Assembly (NCBI GenBank): GCA_000151295.1
Contig: GG745347.1
Location: 139,864-203,863, forward strand
DNA from: Allomyces macrogynus ATCC 38327
Lineage: Eukaryota; Blastocladiomycota; Blastocladiomycetes; Blastocladiales; Blastocladiaceae
Length of the DNA stretch: 64,000 nt
Direction of reading: 5' to 3'
Positions 23,821 to 35,820 of this stretch are shown in pieces; position 1 is the first letter of the stretch; every line of letters begins with the position of its first letter. Made by a program: the position numbers and the translations under genes. Below the pieces are notes generated by a model, which made no database searches, was not told where the DNA came from, and saw only the letters and a list, made by a program, of their open reading frames with translations.

Positions 23821-25125
23821 ATGCTGGACCTCAAGAACAAGGTCGGCGCGCTTGTCCACCCAGTTAATCGCTCCCATGACCAACCAACACTGACGCTCGG
23901 GCGTCCCGTCCTCTCCCGGCACGCAGCACGTCTTCATCACGGGTGGGTCCGCCGGGCTCGGGCTCGCGATCGCCAAGGTGGCCGTTGCGCGCGGTGCGCA
24001 CGTGTGCCTCGTCGCGCGGCGGCAAGGTCCGCTCGATGCGGCTGTCGCCGACTTGAAAGTGCGCACAATCCGGTCCCCCCCCCCCTCCCCCGCCCCACCA
24101 CCATCCCACCCACCAACCCATTCCCCCGCCGAATTATTAGACCACTGCACCCAACGCCGCGCAGCAAATCATTGCCGAGCCCGCTGACTGTGCCGTGACG
24201 AGCGACATGGAGCGCGCGTTCGCCAGCGCCGTCACGCGCATCGGGCTCCCGCCGTTCCTCATCGTTGCCAATGCCGGCGCGTCCGTGCCCAAGGGGTTCC
24301 TTGACTTGACGCCGCAGGACTTCCAGTGGCAGATGAACGTCAACTACATGTCGGCCGTGAACGCGTCGCATATTGGGTTGCGTGCGATTCTCGAGGGGGC
24401 GCGCCGTGCGGGGACGACGGCCGAGGGCCGGATTGCGCTCGTGAGCAGTGTCGCTGGGCTGATCGGGGTTCGTCACTCTCGCTTTCCGCGCTGCCGGTGA
24501 TGGTCCCACGAACACTGACGAATCGCGCCGCTCTGCACGTATCTAGTTCTCCGGGTACGCGGCGTACAGTCCGACCAAGGCGGCGATTATCTCGCTCGGC
24601 CAGTGTCTGCGGCACGAAGTGCTCGGCGGCGCCGCACGCAACGTCAAGATTCACGTGTTTTTGCCCGGGTCCATGGACACGCCCGGGTTCGAGCAAGAGC
24701 AGAAGGTCAAGCCCGAGCTGACGAAACAACTCGAAAAGGACGACCCGATCCTGTCGCCCGACGAGTGTGCTGTGCATTTCTTCAATGGCGTCGACAAGGG
24801 CCATTTCCAGATCACGACCACGTTCACGGGAGAGTTGTTGCGGTGCGCCGGGCGCATGCATGCGCCGGCAAACACCTTTTTGGATTACTTCAAGGCATTG
24901 ATGGCGCTGGTACGTTGGCTCTTCGCGTGGATTGGCGACAGCATCGACCTGCGAAACTGACCGCACGGTTCTGTGGCGGTGGGGTAGATTGGGCTCCTGT
25001 TTTGGCGGCGCACGGAACTTGACCCATTTGCAGAAAAGTATCCGATGATCCCGGACTCTCGCGCGGCCGTGGGCGCCGTGGACGAGGAGCATGCGCCCTT
25101 GGCCGAGGAGAGCAAGGACAAATGA
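23821..25125 (+). CDS. Short-chain dehydrogenase, likely 3-ketodihydrosphingosine reductase (Tsc10/KDSR)
   Basis: KDSR reduces 3-ketosphinganine to sphinganine with NADPH at the ER. Exons are 23821-23841, 23927-24058, 24141-24467, 24547-24909 and 24988-25125, all phase 0, giving 326 residues. Visible SDR motifs are HVFITGGSAGLGLA (cofactor loop), VANAGAS, the Ser of LVSSVAGL, and the catalytic YAAYSPTKAA (Tyr and Lys). The stretch FLPGSMDTPGFEQEQKVKPELTK with a following DDPILSPDECA matches the KDSR subgroup. The usual N-terminal membrane anchor is missing: the protein starts only seven residues before the core. The hydrophobic patch near residue 275 (ALMALIGLLFW) may attach it. General SDR identity is certain; the substrate is inferred. 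Confidence 0.85.
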
Positions 25126-25323
25126 AACGAATAGACCATCATTGTGCAGACCCTTTACTCGTTCTTTGAGGCCGAATTGCTGCGCGCGACCGGATCCTGA
25201 CGGGCAACCCAACCCGTCCGACTGATTCCACTTCCGGCAGCCGACGAGCTCCCTCCACAATCTCGCAACCCAGCTACAATAACCAAAACTTGATTCCATT
25301 ACCCCCGCGGGACCTACCCATCC

Positions 25324-27326
25324 TCACGGCGCGTCCTCCACTGCCGCCGCCGCCGGTTCCCTTGTTCCCTCATCCACGTCCATCCGCTCCTCGTCCCCGG
25401 CGCCGTCCTTGAAACTCGTATCGTACACGCGCCCCGCGACCCCCGCGTGATTCACCGCGTCGTCGGCCATTTCCTGGTCATGCACGCGCATTTCGTCGCG
25501 CACGGCCTGCGGGACCCGCACGTCCGGGTCGGCGCTGTCGGCGGCCGCGCGCGCGGGGTCATCGCGGTCGGCGTCGTACGGGACGGGTTGCATTTGCACG
25601 GACGGCGCGTGTTGCAGGTGGCGCAGGTTCTCGTAGATGCGGGCTCTACAAAAACGGCACATGACGGTGGTCAGAATGGTTGGGGAAAAGAGCCAGCGGG
25701 AAGCGGGGGAGAGGGGTTGGGGACGTGCTTGACGTTGTTCAGATATTGTGGCGTGTTGAAGTTATCCATGTTGCTCGCCGGCACGTCAAGCGTGTACTCT
25801 GGGCCAAAGTACTCGTAGTAGTCGCAATACGGCAAGTCTACACGGTCGTGCGGCGCGCCGGGCGTCAGGATTCGGCTCGACTTCTTCCTCGACCAGCACC
25901 CAAACGTACTCTTATCCAACTGCACCCCTAACGCGACCGCCGTCTCGTGCGTCCACGTCCGGCACACGTTGCGGATCGTGTACCCACCGCCGCCCAACAA
26001 CATGACGGGCAGTCCTAGTTTCTTGACAAACGCGACACACTGGCCGTGCCCCTGCATACTCAAATTGAACCGGCCCAGCCGGTCGCCCGCGAGCGAGTCG
26101 GCGCCGCACTGCAAGACAATCACTTCCGGCCGGTACCAGTCGACGACCGACTGAATCACGGGCTCAAACACCGACTGGTAGGTCGAGTCGTCAATCCCGT
26201 CGCGCAGCGGGAAGTTGAGCGCGTAGTATTTGCCGGCCGATGCGCCAATGTCCTAGCCGCATCCCACAAAACCGTCAGTCGCGCCGCGAAAGCGCTCACG
26301 CGATATGAGCGGGCGACGTACGCGCAGGTCGCCCGTGCCCGGGAAAAACTCGCCAAACTTGTGAAATGACACGGTCATGACGCGGTCGGTCGTATAAAAC
26401 GCCTCTTCGACGCCGTCGCCGTGGTGCACGTCAATGTCGATGTACAGCACGCGCTTGTGGTACCGCAGCAGCTCAAGAATGCCGAGCACAATGTCATTCA
26501 CGTAGCAAAAGCCCGACGCCTCGGATTTCTTGGCGTGGTGCAGACCGCCTGCCCAGTTGACGGCAATGTCGCACCGGCCGAGATTGAGTCGCGCGGCGCC
26601 CTCTAGAAGCGGAGGGAGAGTGGGTTGGCTGCGGGGACGAGGGGGGGGAGGGGGGGGGAAGGGGCGGAGTGCGGCGTACCGAGCGACCCGCCCGTCGACA
26701 GCGAGCAGTAGTCGAAGAGGCCATCGAACACGGGGCAGTCGTCGCCGACGTTGACTAGAAATTGGCGTGCACAACGTCGGTCAGCCGTGCGCACACGTAC
26801 CCACTCCACGGTTCCAACACGTACACTTGGCCGCCTGCTTGGCATACGTCTTCATGTTATCCGGCGTGACGCGGTAGAGGAAATCAATGTACTCGTCGGC
26901 GTGGAACCGCTTGATTTCCTCTTTCGTCGCCGGTTTCGGGCGCTACGAGTCCGAACCGCACGAGAATCGCGTCAGTCGACAGACGCCCCAGCACGGCGCG
27001 AGCGCGTGCGCGCAGACGTACGTAGATCTGCATGTTCTTGTAGAGCCCATAGTTCATGATGAGCGAGTGCGTCATGCGAATGCGGTGCGGCTTCATGGGG
27101 TGGCCCGGCGCATAGTGGTAGTTGCCGACGTCGGCTATGTTTTTCGGAGGGAAACAGATGCGCGGCGGAGTCAGGCACGGTACGGAGCACAAGCGGGACG
27201 GGCTTGCAGCGTAACGGCCGGCAGCAATCTGGCCGCGGTCGAGCGGGTTGCGCTCGTGGTCGCGTTGGTCCAAATTGGTGGTCGGTGCATACGGTCGTAG
27301 AAATACGAGACGACGGGCTTCGACAT
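25324..27326 (-). CDS. RPD3: Class I histone deacetylase (Rpd3/HDAC1 type)
   Basis: Zn-dependent deacetylase of histone tails, catalytic subunit of Sin3/NuRD-like complexes. Eight exons: 27326-27293, 27134-27022, 26942-26825, 26754-26680, 26602-26322, 26252-25910, 25837-25729 and 25645-25324, giving 464 residues. The family signature is complete: [58 protein letters not shown] (catalytic His pair), [17 protein letters not shown] (Zn ligands), GCxADSLxGDRLG-type loop and [20 protein letters not shown]. The last intron (25728-25646) keeps frame only with a GC donor, GCACGT, which restores [18 protein letters not shown]. The first intron is long for this window (158 nt). The tail after the catalytic domain is short and acidic. 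Confidence 0.97.
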
Positions 27327-27832
27327 GGTGACTGCAGCCAGTGGTCGCGGGGACGGCCGCGAATTGGGTGCAGGGCAGGTGGGTCGAAATTGGTCGGGGG
27401 TCGCAAGTGGTCGCCGGTCGCGGTCGTCAAGCACGTGCGTGAACAGTCGCGACCTGCACCGATCAGGGTTCGAACGCGGTGCCTCAAGCTTGTTCGTCGG
27501 GCCTCGTTCGAAGTTCGCAGCGAGCGAGCGGGCGAGGACCGGCAAGAAGAGCAAGCCAGAGCAAATCCAGTCACAGCAAACCTTTGTCTTGTCCAAAAGC
27601 ACACACAGGCCAAACAAACCAGATACCAAATGCACCAAACCAAATCGAGCCGGCCAAGGCTCACCAGACGGGACGGGACGCGCGCCCTCCCACGAAAAGC
27701 GTCAAAAAAAGAACGAATAAAAAGGAGCCGGACCCGTCGTTCGGCCGTCGTTCCCGTCCCAGAGATTTCGCCCTTGGTAACAAAACACGAGCACGACCCG
27801 GTCGGTCGGTTGCTGCTGCGCGCCGACCCCGC
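27327..27832. other. Intergenic region between HDAC start and the Ert1-like gene end
   Basis: About 500 bases. It should hold the HDAC promoter and the 3' end of the neighbouring gene; both run on the minus strand. I see no gene and no clear TATA element. Confidence 0.4.
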
Positions 27833-29923
27833 TCAGCTCAAAATCGGCAAGAACTAGGAGCGGTGGAGAGAGAGGACGTGAGACAGTGTGCATCAACGCG
27901 GCGAGAGGTGGGGACCAAGACGTACGTTGCCCACAATCGCGAGCGGAATATCAAAAATGTCCTTTTTGATGGTGAAGCAGAACGTGCACGGGATCGCGTG
28001 GCCCGCGGGCGAGAGCAGCGTGCACGTTGTCAAGACCGACGACTGCGCATTGTCGAACGCGATCGCGGCAAACATTTCCCAGTAGGCGACGGCCGATTCG
28101 TTTTCCATGAGCTAAGTGCGGATCAGGTCCAAGGTCAGTCCACAGCGTCCGCGAGCGGATGCCGGTCCGAACGTACCTCGTAGATGTAGGTCTTTTTAGA
28201 GAAGATCTGGTCCTTGGTCCACTGCGTCAAGAGACTAAACTCCTTGCCGACGAGCGCAATCTCGCCGGTGCGTCGCCACACGACGGTTGGCGTTCCCGAA
28301 AAGCTGATGAGCTTCTCGTACTCGAGCAGCGTGCGCTGGAAACACTTTTCCATGAAGACCAGGTCCTCTTCGGTCAGGTTCATGATGAGCGCAATAAACG
28401 ACGGCCGGAACGCGAGCATCGCCTTGCAGATGCGCATAATGTCGTCCTTGCCCATTCTAAGCAACGCCAATCCACGCAATCAGCTCTCGAGCCGTCTTCA
28501 GAAGAACCAGAACTGAACGTACCGCGCCTTGACATAACTCACGAGGTAGTGAAACCCCTCCGTATAGTTATACGGCTGCGTGACCGCCGCGTACGCGGCC
28601 TGGGGCGAATACACACGACGCACGGGCCCAATCGTCGGACTCGGACCAAGCAACTGCATTGCCTGCGACTGCCATGCGGCCATCCCCGGCTGCTGTCCCT
28701 GTGCCGTCGGCTGCGCGCCCGCGACGGCGGGCGACGCCTGTGCGACCGCCGCCATGGCCGCTTCGAGATTGTACGGCGTTGCGACCGCGGGCGCCTGCGG
28801 CGGGGCCACGGACGTGGCAAGCGCCGCAGCGTCGGGCGGGATCATGTCGGATAAGATGGCGAGCTCAAGGTTGACGGCCTCGGACGGAAAGCCGAATGGG
28901 AGCGAGGCCGCGGGCATCGCGCCGGGATTGGTCGCGGCAAGTGCCGCAGCTGCAGCCGCGGCTGCAGCGGCGGCGGCGGCATTCGGTTGCACGACGTTGA
29001 TCGGGAGCGTGAGGAGCGGTTGCGTCGGGTCGAGCGCGATCGCCGGTTGGATACCGGCTTGTGCGGCGTCTGGAGGGAGGAGGAGGCGGAGGTCAAGTGA
29101 GCAGACAGGGCGGTTCGCGCGCAGCAGAGCGGCGGCGGCGGAAACGGGCAGCGTACTGGAAAAGACGTTGGGGTTGAGAACTGGCGGATCCGAAGCGGAG
29201 ACGTTAGTCTCCGTCCTGTACTGCTGTGAAGAATAAACGCGGGCACGTACGCTCAGTAGGCGTGTCTTGCAAGTACTTTGCCTTTTTGCGTACGCCGTCG
29301 GTGCAGGTGGCCTCGAGCTTGCGCTTGACGCAGCGACCACACGGTCGTGCTATGGTACGTCCAAAGCGGGCATCGCGTCGGTCAGTCAGTCAGTTAGGTC
29401 CAGCGGAGGACCCGTGGCGCAAGAGTCACCGGAAACGTACCGTCATCGCACGTCAAGTGTGCCTTCTGGCAGTGGTTGCAAGCGCGCACGGCCTAGGTCG
29501 TCGCGTTGCATCGCGGCGTCACGTCATGCACCGTGCCGCGCGGTCAGTCTTCCTGCGCGAACCCAGTCGAGTCAAACAAGGGGGAAGGACAGGCACCTTT
29601 TTCCGCTTTTGCGCGGGCGTCGTCTTGCCCGATGGCGGCGCCGACGAGTTCGGCGTTGCGGCGCCCGTCGAAGACACGGTCACGGGCGCCGTTGCGGGTG
29701 CCGCGGTGGGTGCCGTCGGCGCGGAAGCAGACGCAGGAGCAGCAGCACCCGTGCTCGGCGGCTCGGTGGCCGGAGCTGACGGCGCCGAGGGCTGGGCAGG
29801 CGGTATTGGCGGCGCGGCCGAGTTGACGGGCATCGGGATGAGAGGCAGAGGCACGCCGGCGGGCGTGGTCGGGGCGGACGGCGGTGGCGCGGCGGCGGCG
29901 CCGTTGGCGTTGACGTTGGACAT
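27833..29923 (-). CDS. Zn2Cys6 transcription factor with PAS-like domain (AcuK/Ert1/Rds2 family)
   Basis: This family controls gluconeogenesis and non-fermentative carbon use in fungi. Seven exons: 29923-29597, 29492-29441, 29349-29251, 29180-28523, 28456-28177, 28111-27926 and 27853-27833, giving 540 residues. After a Pro/Ala-rich N-terminus comes the six-cysteine cluster, [14 protein letters not shown] then [18 protein letters not shown], followed by [10 protein letters not shown]. The middle has Ala runs. The C-terminal half has [22 protein letters not shown] and the PAS-like [21 protein letters not shown] and KKTYIYE, then [25 protein letters not shown]. All match AcuK/Ert1. A 70-nt intron (29250-29181) contains an exact CTAAC branch site. 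It is the strongest evidence that the genome is fungal. Confidence 0.92.
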
Positions 29924-30602
29924 GGTGGTAGATTGGCGCTCGGTTCAGAGCGGCTTGACGAGCGACGGACACCAGGGCCCGTTGAACATAGGTGGTCACG
30001 TCGGCGTGCGCCGGCGAGTTGTGCGGAGGACGTGGAGGAGCCGGTGCGTGCGCGGCAGCAAGTGGCGTAGCGGTGGGGTCGGGTCGTCGTCGTGGTCGCT
30101 GTCGTCGTCGTCGTCGTCGAAGCAGCCGTGTCGTCAGTCGGTCCGGCGGCGGGTCGGTTTCTCGTGTGGGACCCGAGCAGCTGGTGGAGAAGGGACAAAA
30201 AACGGTGCGCGAGCCGAGTCGCGCGCCTTGCGAGACTCGAGACACGGAGCAGGAGCACGCGCACAGGTCCCTGCCGCAGCAAGCGCCTCGTTATTTGATA
30301 TACGATGCCCAATGACGTTGCCGCATCGGCTATTTGATGGCCATTCTCTGCTCCTTTCACCTGCTCGCTTGCCTCCTGCTCCGTCTTTCGCGCGCTGTCG
30401 AGCACCCTGACCGACGCACCATGACCGACGCCCTGCCACGATCGCCCGCGGTGCCACGTGCATGCCAGCGTGCTTCTCCACCCGAACCCATCGACATCGA
30501 CGGCGCGCACGACGCGTCTCACGCCCAATCGCAATCCATTTCCATCGGCGCTGTCGACGCACGCGACGCGTCCCTCCACGCGCAACCACGACCCATTCCC
30601 CC
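29924..30602. other. Intergenic region, no supported gene
   Basis: About 680 GC-rich bases between two minus-strand genes, with composition-type open frames only. It probably contains the promoter of the AcuK/Ert1-like gene. Confidence 0.4.
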
Positions 30603-32712
30603 CTACGCATGCGACGACCCACCCAGCAGCAACGCGCGCTCGACCCACCCGCTCCCACCCGGCGCTGCGACCCCATCCACGACAATGCGCGCCGGCTTCC
30701 CCACCTCGTCCTCGCCCGGCCACTCGACATGCACCTTGACTGCGCCGCCCTTGCTCCCCTCTGCACCCTCCTCCTCATCATCCTCGCCATCACCCGCCGC
30801 GCGTCGGCGCACGCCCAACGCTTTCGCCTTTTCGCGCACCAGCGCGCGCACTTCATCGGCCACCTGGTACTGCACGAGCTGCGCGACCTGCGCGACATCG
30901 CCCACCACCACATGCCTCCCCGACGCCGGAATCCTTACCGTCATCTCCGCCGGCGGATGCACGGCCAAATCCAGCTCCGCCCCCGTTGCAGGCACTTCTA
31001 CACGCGCGACCAGTCCCTCATCCGCATCTCGCGCAGCAGGTACCCGGCGTGTCGCGACGCGCACGCTCGTCCAGGGCATGATCGCGTGCGCCGTGTGCGC
31101 GACCGTCTCGACGACGGCGCGCGACGCGTGCGTGAATTGCAGCCATTCGACGAACCGGGACAGCGACGTGCCGCGCGCGAGCACGTGTTCTTCGAGACTT
31201 GGCGTTGCGGGGGGCGGGCCGAGCGTGATGGCGACGCCGCCGTGCGCGCCGAGCGAGACGACGAGCGACTTGCCGCGGTGCGACACGTTCGGGACGGTCG
31301 CGGCGTCCTCGCACAGCTGTGCGAAGAGGAGACGGTGGTAGTAGGTCTCTTGCGCGGCGCGTAAGTGCACGTCGACCTTGGACTCGCGCGGGGTCGCGGG
31401 TGCCGGCGAGTCGGTCGTGGTCGGTACCGCGACCGCGTCCTTGCTCGCCGCATCGGTCGTCTCGATGCCCTCGCCACCGATCCACGCGACCCGAATCCGT
31501 TGCGGATCCCCACCGCCCGCGCCCAACGTGACCTGCAGTCCGTCAGCGACCGACACCATCTCCTTGTCCTTGCCGACAACCTGGTCGCGGAGCACGCGGA
31601 GTAATTCGGCCCTCGGAGGTGCCGGTAACCGCTCCCGCGCGGCGGGCGCACACGCCGCCTCGACTTGATCGTACCGGTAATCCACGTACATCCCGCCGCC
31701 AAACACGCGCGTCGGTCCCCTCGCATCGACCGCCACGTCCGTCCGCAACCGTAACCGCCAATTCCGGTCGCGCAGTGGCAGCGCTTCGTCGACAAAAAAC
31801 GCGTGTTCCGCGCGGAGCGACGCACGTAAGGACCGCGCGCCGCGCCGGAGCAGGGCGGCGCCAGCAGTGAGGTGCGACTGTTTGGCGGCGGACGCGAACG
31901 CGGTTTCGTCGAGTCGTGCGGCCGCGGGCATGCGCGGTTTCGGGAAGTGGATCGGGTGGACGACCTTGAACAGGTGCGCGTGCGTCGGCGGGACGCCCGG
32001 TGGAACGGTCGGGGATTCGAGCAGAAGGTTGACGAGTTCGCGCAGCGCCCAGATTTCGTGTGAGGCCATGCTATTGGTGGAGAGTGTCAGTTTGGTTCGT
32101 GTGCGGGCAGAGAGCGACAGATTGCGCCGTACTCGAGGTGCTGGATCAGTTCGGCGCCCAGTCGCTCCATTTCCTCGGGCGACTTCGCGACCTGGTCGAG
32201 CGCCGGCGCTGAGCTCGCGGCGGCTGCGGTCGAGACGGCCGTCGTAGGAGCGCGGCTCGTCGCGACGCTCATGGCGTGGTCATCGTCGTCGTCGTCGTCG
32301 TCGCTTTCGTCGTGATCGTGATCTTCTTGGTCCGTTTTGGCCGCACCGTCGGCCTCGTCGTCCTCGTCGTCATCCTCGTCGTCCTCGTCGTGCGGTGCAA
32401 GTTGCTGGAAGTCGAGGTGCCGAATGCGCGCGATCAGGCGCTGCGTCGGGGTTTCCTTGCTGCACCGTCTCTGTCAGTCGACGCTCAATCCCAAAGACGG
32501 GAGCGCAGCGGCACGTACGGCGCGAGAATGTGCGTCGCGTCGTTGTGAATGTCGAGCAGGTCGAGCGCGTGGTCGTGCAGCGAGGTCACGGTCACAGCGC
32601 CGGCCTGTCGCTTGGCCGGTGGGGCCGTGCTCGTGTTGGCGGTCGGCGCGGGCCGTTTGGCCGGAACGGCGGCAGGCGGTGCAGTTTCCGGCGCTGATGC
32701 TGGCGGGTCCAT
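30603..32712 (-). CDS. MED17: Mediator subunit 17 (Med17/Srb4)
   Basis: Med17 is a head-module core subunit that couples activators to RNA polymerase II. Exons 32712-32519, 32459-32133 and 32070-30603 give 662 residues. The N-terminal half has ALDLLDIHNDATHIL, a long Asp/Glu run (DEDDEDDDEDDE), then EEMERLGAELIQHLDMASHEIWALRELVNLLLES, which fits the Med17 segment before its core. Next comes SHLTAGAALLRRGARSLRASLRAEHAFF with LPLRDRNWRLR, like the helix-then-Trp-Arg region of the family. The splice into exon 3 uses donor GTACGG at 32132. An alternative start is the Met at 32745. The C-terminal third (acidic EDDEEEGAEGSK) is poorly conserved. Assignment is by motif order, so moderate. Confidence 0.65.
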
Positions 32713-33006
32713 GGTTGCGGGTGGTCGTGCGTTGGTGAACGGCATGAACGGCACAGATGGCCTCCTTGCTCGTCGTCGCGGTCCTGCGGCAGCTGCACGA
32801 CCCCGTGAGCAGCGCTGACCGCGTCGCTCAACCCGCCCCCCTCGCCGACGTCGTCGACCCATCGCCGTTTTATTTTGGACCGTGCTTAGCGCTGGCGGGC
32901 ACACACTCGTCGCACTCCACACGTGGCGCGGCCCACGGCCACCGCCCACCCTGCTGCCTGCGATTGACGCTGCGCACGCGCGCGACTCGATGCGAGCTCC
33001 ACCATC
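32713..33006. promoter_or_regulatory. Divergent intergenic region (Med17 / small membrane protein)
   Basis: Fewer than 300 bases separate the two start codons, so a bidirectional promoter is likely. No motif stands out. Confidence 0.4.
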
Positions 33007-33222
33007 ATGAACGAACCTGATCGCTTTGTCCTGTTCCTGGTGCGCGTCGCCACGCCCAACTTGTCGCTACCCCGTTCCACGCGCTCATCATGGATCGACC
33101 TCCACTTCCAGTTCTTCAACCTCGCCGTTCTCGCGTGCGCCGCGGCCGCCGTGACCGCGCGTCGTCGCAAGCTGCAGCAAGAGGCCTACGAGCGCATCTC
33201 CACGCGCATCAACATTGTCTAA
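33007..33222 (+). CDS. Very small single-pass membrane protein
   Basis: A 71-codon frame from ATG 33007 to TAA 33220-33222. Bases 33040-33111 have GTGCGC...TTCCAG boundaries and a length of 72, so they may be an in-frame intron. The spliced product would be 47 residues: MNEPDRFVLFL joined to FFNLAVLACAAAAVTARRRKLQQ and a charged tail, a clean one-helix membrane protein with the basic side after the helix. I favour the spliced form because the retained segment is unlike the rest. It resembles small subunits of organellar membrane complexes in size but I cannot name it. Confidence 0.5.
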   Translation: MNEPDRFVLFLVRVATPNLSLPRSTRSSWIDLHFQFFNLAVLACAAAAVTARRRKLQQEAYERISTRINIV

Positions 33223-33778
33223 ACCACCGTCAACAAACGCCAACATGAAGAACGATTTTTTTTGGTTTATCTTACGCTGGTCGATCCAGTATCATGACCA
33301 GGCGAAGCGACGCCGACGCACGGTTGGCTTTATGCGCCGAGCAGGCATCTGTCGAGGGGGCGCACACTTCATTCACTCATTCCAAAAGGTTTCCCTTTCG
33401 GCCGGGAGCCCATCCATTTTCCTCGCCAAGCGGACGGCTTGCGAGCAAAAATCAGGCGCAACGAGCAGATGCTGCAACGCTCCAGGTGCTGCAACAGCCG
33501 CGTCAGCGCCCGTCGAAACGAACGAAGCGAGCGGGGACCCTGTCGTTGACTGAGTCGGCCTGGCCGCGCCCCCTTCTGTGAACGTATAAAGCGGTCCTTG
33601 GACCCGTCGCGCGCGAGTCTCCGCTCCCTGCACCTGCGTGCTCCTGCTCAGCCAACTCGCCTTCTCGCTCGCTCGCTCGACGCGACCCCGGTCCACCGCG
33701 GTCGCTACCCTCGCTCCGATCTCTACCACAGGCGCGCCTGGTCCGCCCGTGTCGAGGTCCTCACCAACCCCATCAATC
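33223..33778. promoter_or_regulatory. Intergenic region with TATA box of the Ebp1 homologue
   Basis: TATAAA lies at 33585-33590 in a GAACGTATAAAGCGG context, about 190 bases before the ATG at 33779. The rest is non-coding as far as I can see. Confidence 0.5.
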
Positions 33779-35273
33779 ATGACCGTCGTTTCCAGCGCGC
33801 GCGCGCGCTCCGTGTCCCCCGCGGCCATCAACCGCACGGCGCTCGCCGACCAGCTCTCGGCCATGACGCTCAGCAACAACTTGTCGGACCCGGCGGTCAT
33901 GGCCAAGTACCGGCTCGCGGGCGATATCTGCAATGGTACAGCTGCGCATCGCAACGTTCTCACCGTGTTCACCAGAACGTGCATCTCACGCATTTCATTC
34001 TTGACCTGGTCTAGGCGTCATGCGCGAGCTGCTCTCCTTCATCAAGCCCGGCATGGCCGCCGCCGACCTGTGCAAGATCGGCGACGACCTCGTCGCATCC
34101 AAGTGTGCGGGCGCCGGGTACAAGTCGGTCAAGAAAGGCCTCGCCCTGCCCACGTGCATCAACATCAACAACACCGTGCAGCACTACGCGCCGCGCGCAC
34201 CAACTGGCACCGACGACGACAATGCGACGCCGCTCACGGTGCTCAAGGGCGGTGACCTCGTAAAAGTTGAGCTCGGCGTGCACATTGACGGGTACGCGTG
34301 CATCACGGGCCACACGACCGTGCTCGCGACCGATCCGGAAACGCCCACAACGGGCCCGATGGCCGACGCCATCACCGCCGCGCATTTCGCGGCCGAGACT
34401 GCATGGCGCATGATTCGGCCCGGCCAGTCGTCGACCGCCGTCGTCGACACGATTCGCAAAATCGCGTTGGCGTACGGGTGCGCGCCCGTGCGCGGCACCT
34501 TCTCGGCGCGGATCCACCGCGGCCTCCCGGGGGACGAGAACGGCGCGCACCGGCTGTTCAATGCGCCCGCGGACCCGGACCCGGATGCGGACCCCGTCGT
34601 GGTCGAGGACGCGCCCGAGCAGGCTGATCCGAGTGCGGCGTTTGAGTTTAGCGTGAACGAAGTCTACGATATCGCGATTTATCTGTCGACGACGACGCAT
34701 CCGACATCGAGCGCGGTGCTCGTCGCGGACCCGGCGTCGGTCGGCGCGCCCGTGCGCGACATTGCCGAACCCACGCTCTACACGCGCAACGCGCACGGCC
34801 GGTACCAGCTGCGCATGAGCTCGTCGCGCAAGTTGCTCGCACATGTCGCCGACCAGTACCCGGTGAACATTGCCGCGCTCGATACGTCTCTGCGGTTTGG
34901 GCTCAAGGAGTGTGCGAACCACAGCCTGCTGATCCCGCGCGCCGTGACAGCGACCGCCGACGGGACCGTCGTTGCCGCGTTCCGGTTCACGGTCCTGCTC
35001 CTGCCGAACGGCCAGGTCCTGCGGCTGTCGCTGCCGCACCAGCAGCTTCCGTTTGTCGAGTCGCGGCACGAGTTGCCCGCGGATTTGGCGGAACTGCTCG
35101 CGATTGACCCGGACCATGCGCTGCACGTGCGCCCGGTGCCCGGTGCGTTGCCGGACGGGGTGCCCGGGGACCAGGTGGAGGGTGGCGGCGCGCGCCGGCG
35201 GTCGCGGTCGCGGAAGCGGAACAAGTCGCGCGGCGCGTCGGTCGAGCCGCGCGTCGAGCACGTTGAGATTTGA
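33779..35273 (+). CDS. Ebp1/PA2G4-like protein (catalytically dead methionine aminopeptidase fold)
   Basis: Ebp1/PA2G4 homologues (fission yeast 42-kDa 'curved DNA-binding protein' family) bind ribosomes at the exit tunnel and act in growth control. Exons 33779-33935 and 34015-35273 (79-nt intron) give 471 residues. Motifs: DPAVMAKYRLAGDICNGVMRELL, a KKGLALPTCININNTVQHYAP segment, GDLVKVELGVHIDGY, NEVYDIAIYLST, LRFGLKECANHSLL. The metal ligands of active aminopeptidases are not all present (for example VELGVHIDGY where active enzymes carry a D-x10-D pair), typical of this family. The tail is basic (RRRSRSRKRNKSRG), as in Ebp1, and probably binds RNA. A TATA box lies about 190 bases upstream. 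Confidence 0.9.
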
Positions 35274-35820
35274 ACGAGAAGCATGGCAGGCGATGCCGTG
35301 CGCATGTAGAAACGAGAACAAATGTTTGAGATATCTCTTTGCTGCTGTTGTTTGTTTGCGCGGATGCTGCTGGCGTGATATGATCTTTCTTCTTGTCGAT
35401 TTCTCGTTGTTGTAACCATTTTGCCCTGGATCATTCACTCCACCCCTCCCCCTTCTCTCTCCGTCAAGATGGAACCGTGACGATGTCCAAGCGGAAACAG
35501 AAACAATGATGCTTATTTTGTTTTGATCTTGCAAACCAACCGTCGTGGATGCTTGGTCAAACAACACTGATCCGTTTCGAAGCCCAGCTTGCATGAAATG
35601 GAGCACCCCGGTCGTTAGTATTGAAATACATACATACGTAAGACAGGCGATTCATGGCGAAAATGTGAGTCTTCCGGCCCGGAAACGCCGGATCGCGGCG
35701 TGCTGGTCAGCTCTCGCCAATCACGGCGACACGGCCTTCGACGACGCGTCGAGAACGAGAACGTCGTGCTTTACGGCGACCTAAGCAAGCGCATAACTGT
35801 CCACAATCTATCAGCAACCC
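35274..35820. promoter_or_regulatory. Upstream region of thioesterase copy 1 with dyad motif
   Basis: No gene. A perfect dyad TTCCGG-C-CCGGAA at 35672-35684 is followed by ACGCCGG. The same element recurs before the other three copies of the array at a similar distance from the ATG, and an AAATGGAGCA block (about 35597) also recurs before copies 2 and 3. Confidence 0.5.
35671..35691. promoter_or_regulatory. Shared CCG-N3-CGG dyad, copy 1
   Basis: Everted CCG/CGG half-sites with spacer 3 inside a longer palindrome, 130-150 bases before the ATG at 35821. The layout is what dimeric Zn2Cys6 regulators recognise. Binding is inferred. Confidence 0.45.

Noticed and set aside
27135..27292. An exon inside the first, longer HDAC intron
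   Set aside because: YFYDP joins exactly to DVGNYHY with no missing residues, so nothing belongs between.
34011..35606. A 531-codon minus-strand open frame
   Set aside because: Antisense shadow of the Ebp1/PA2G4 exon, Arg-rich, no motif.
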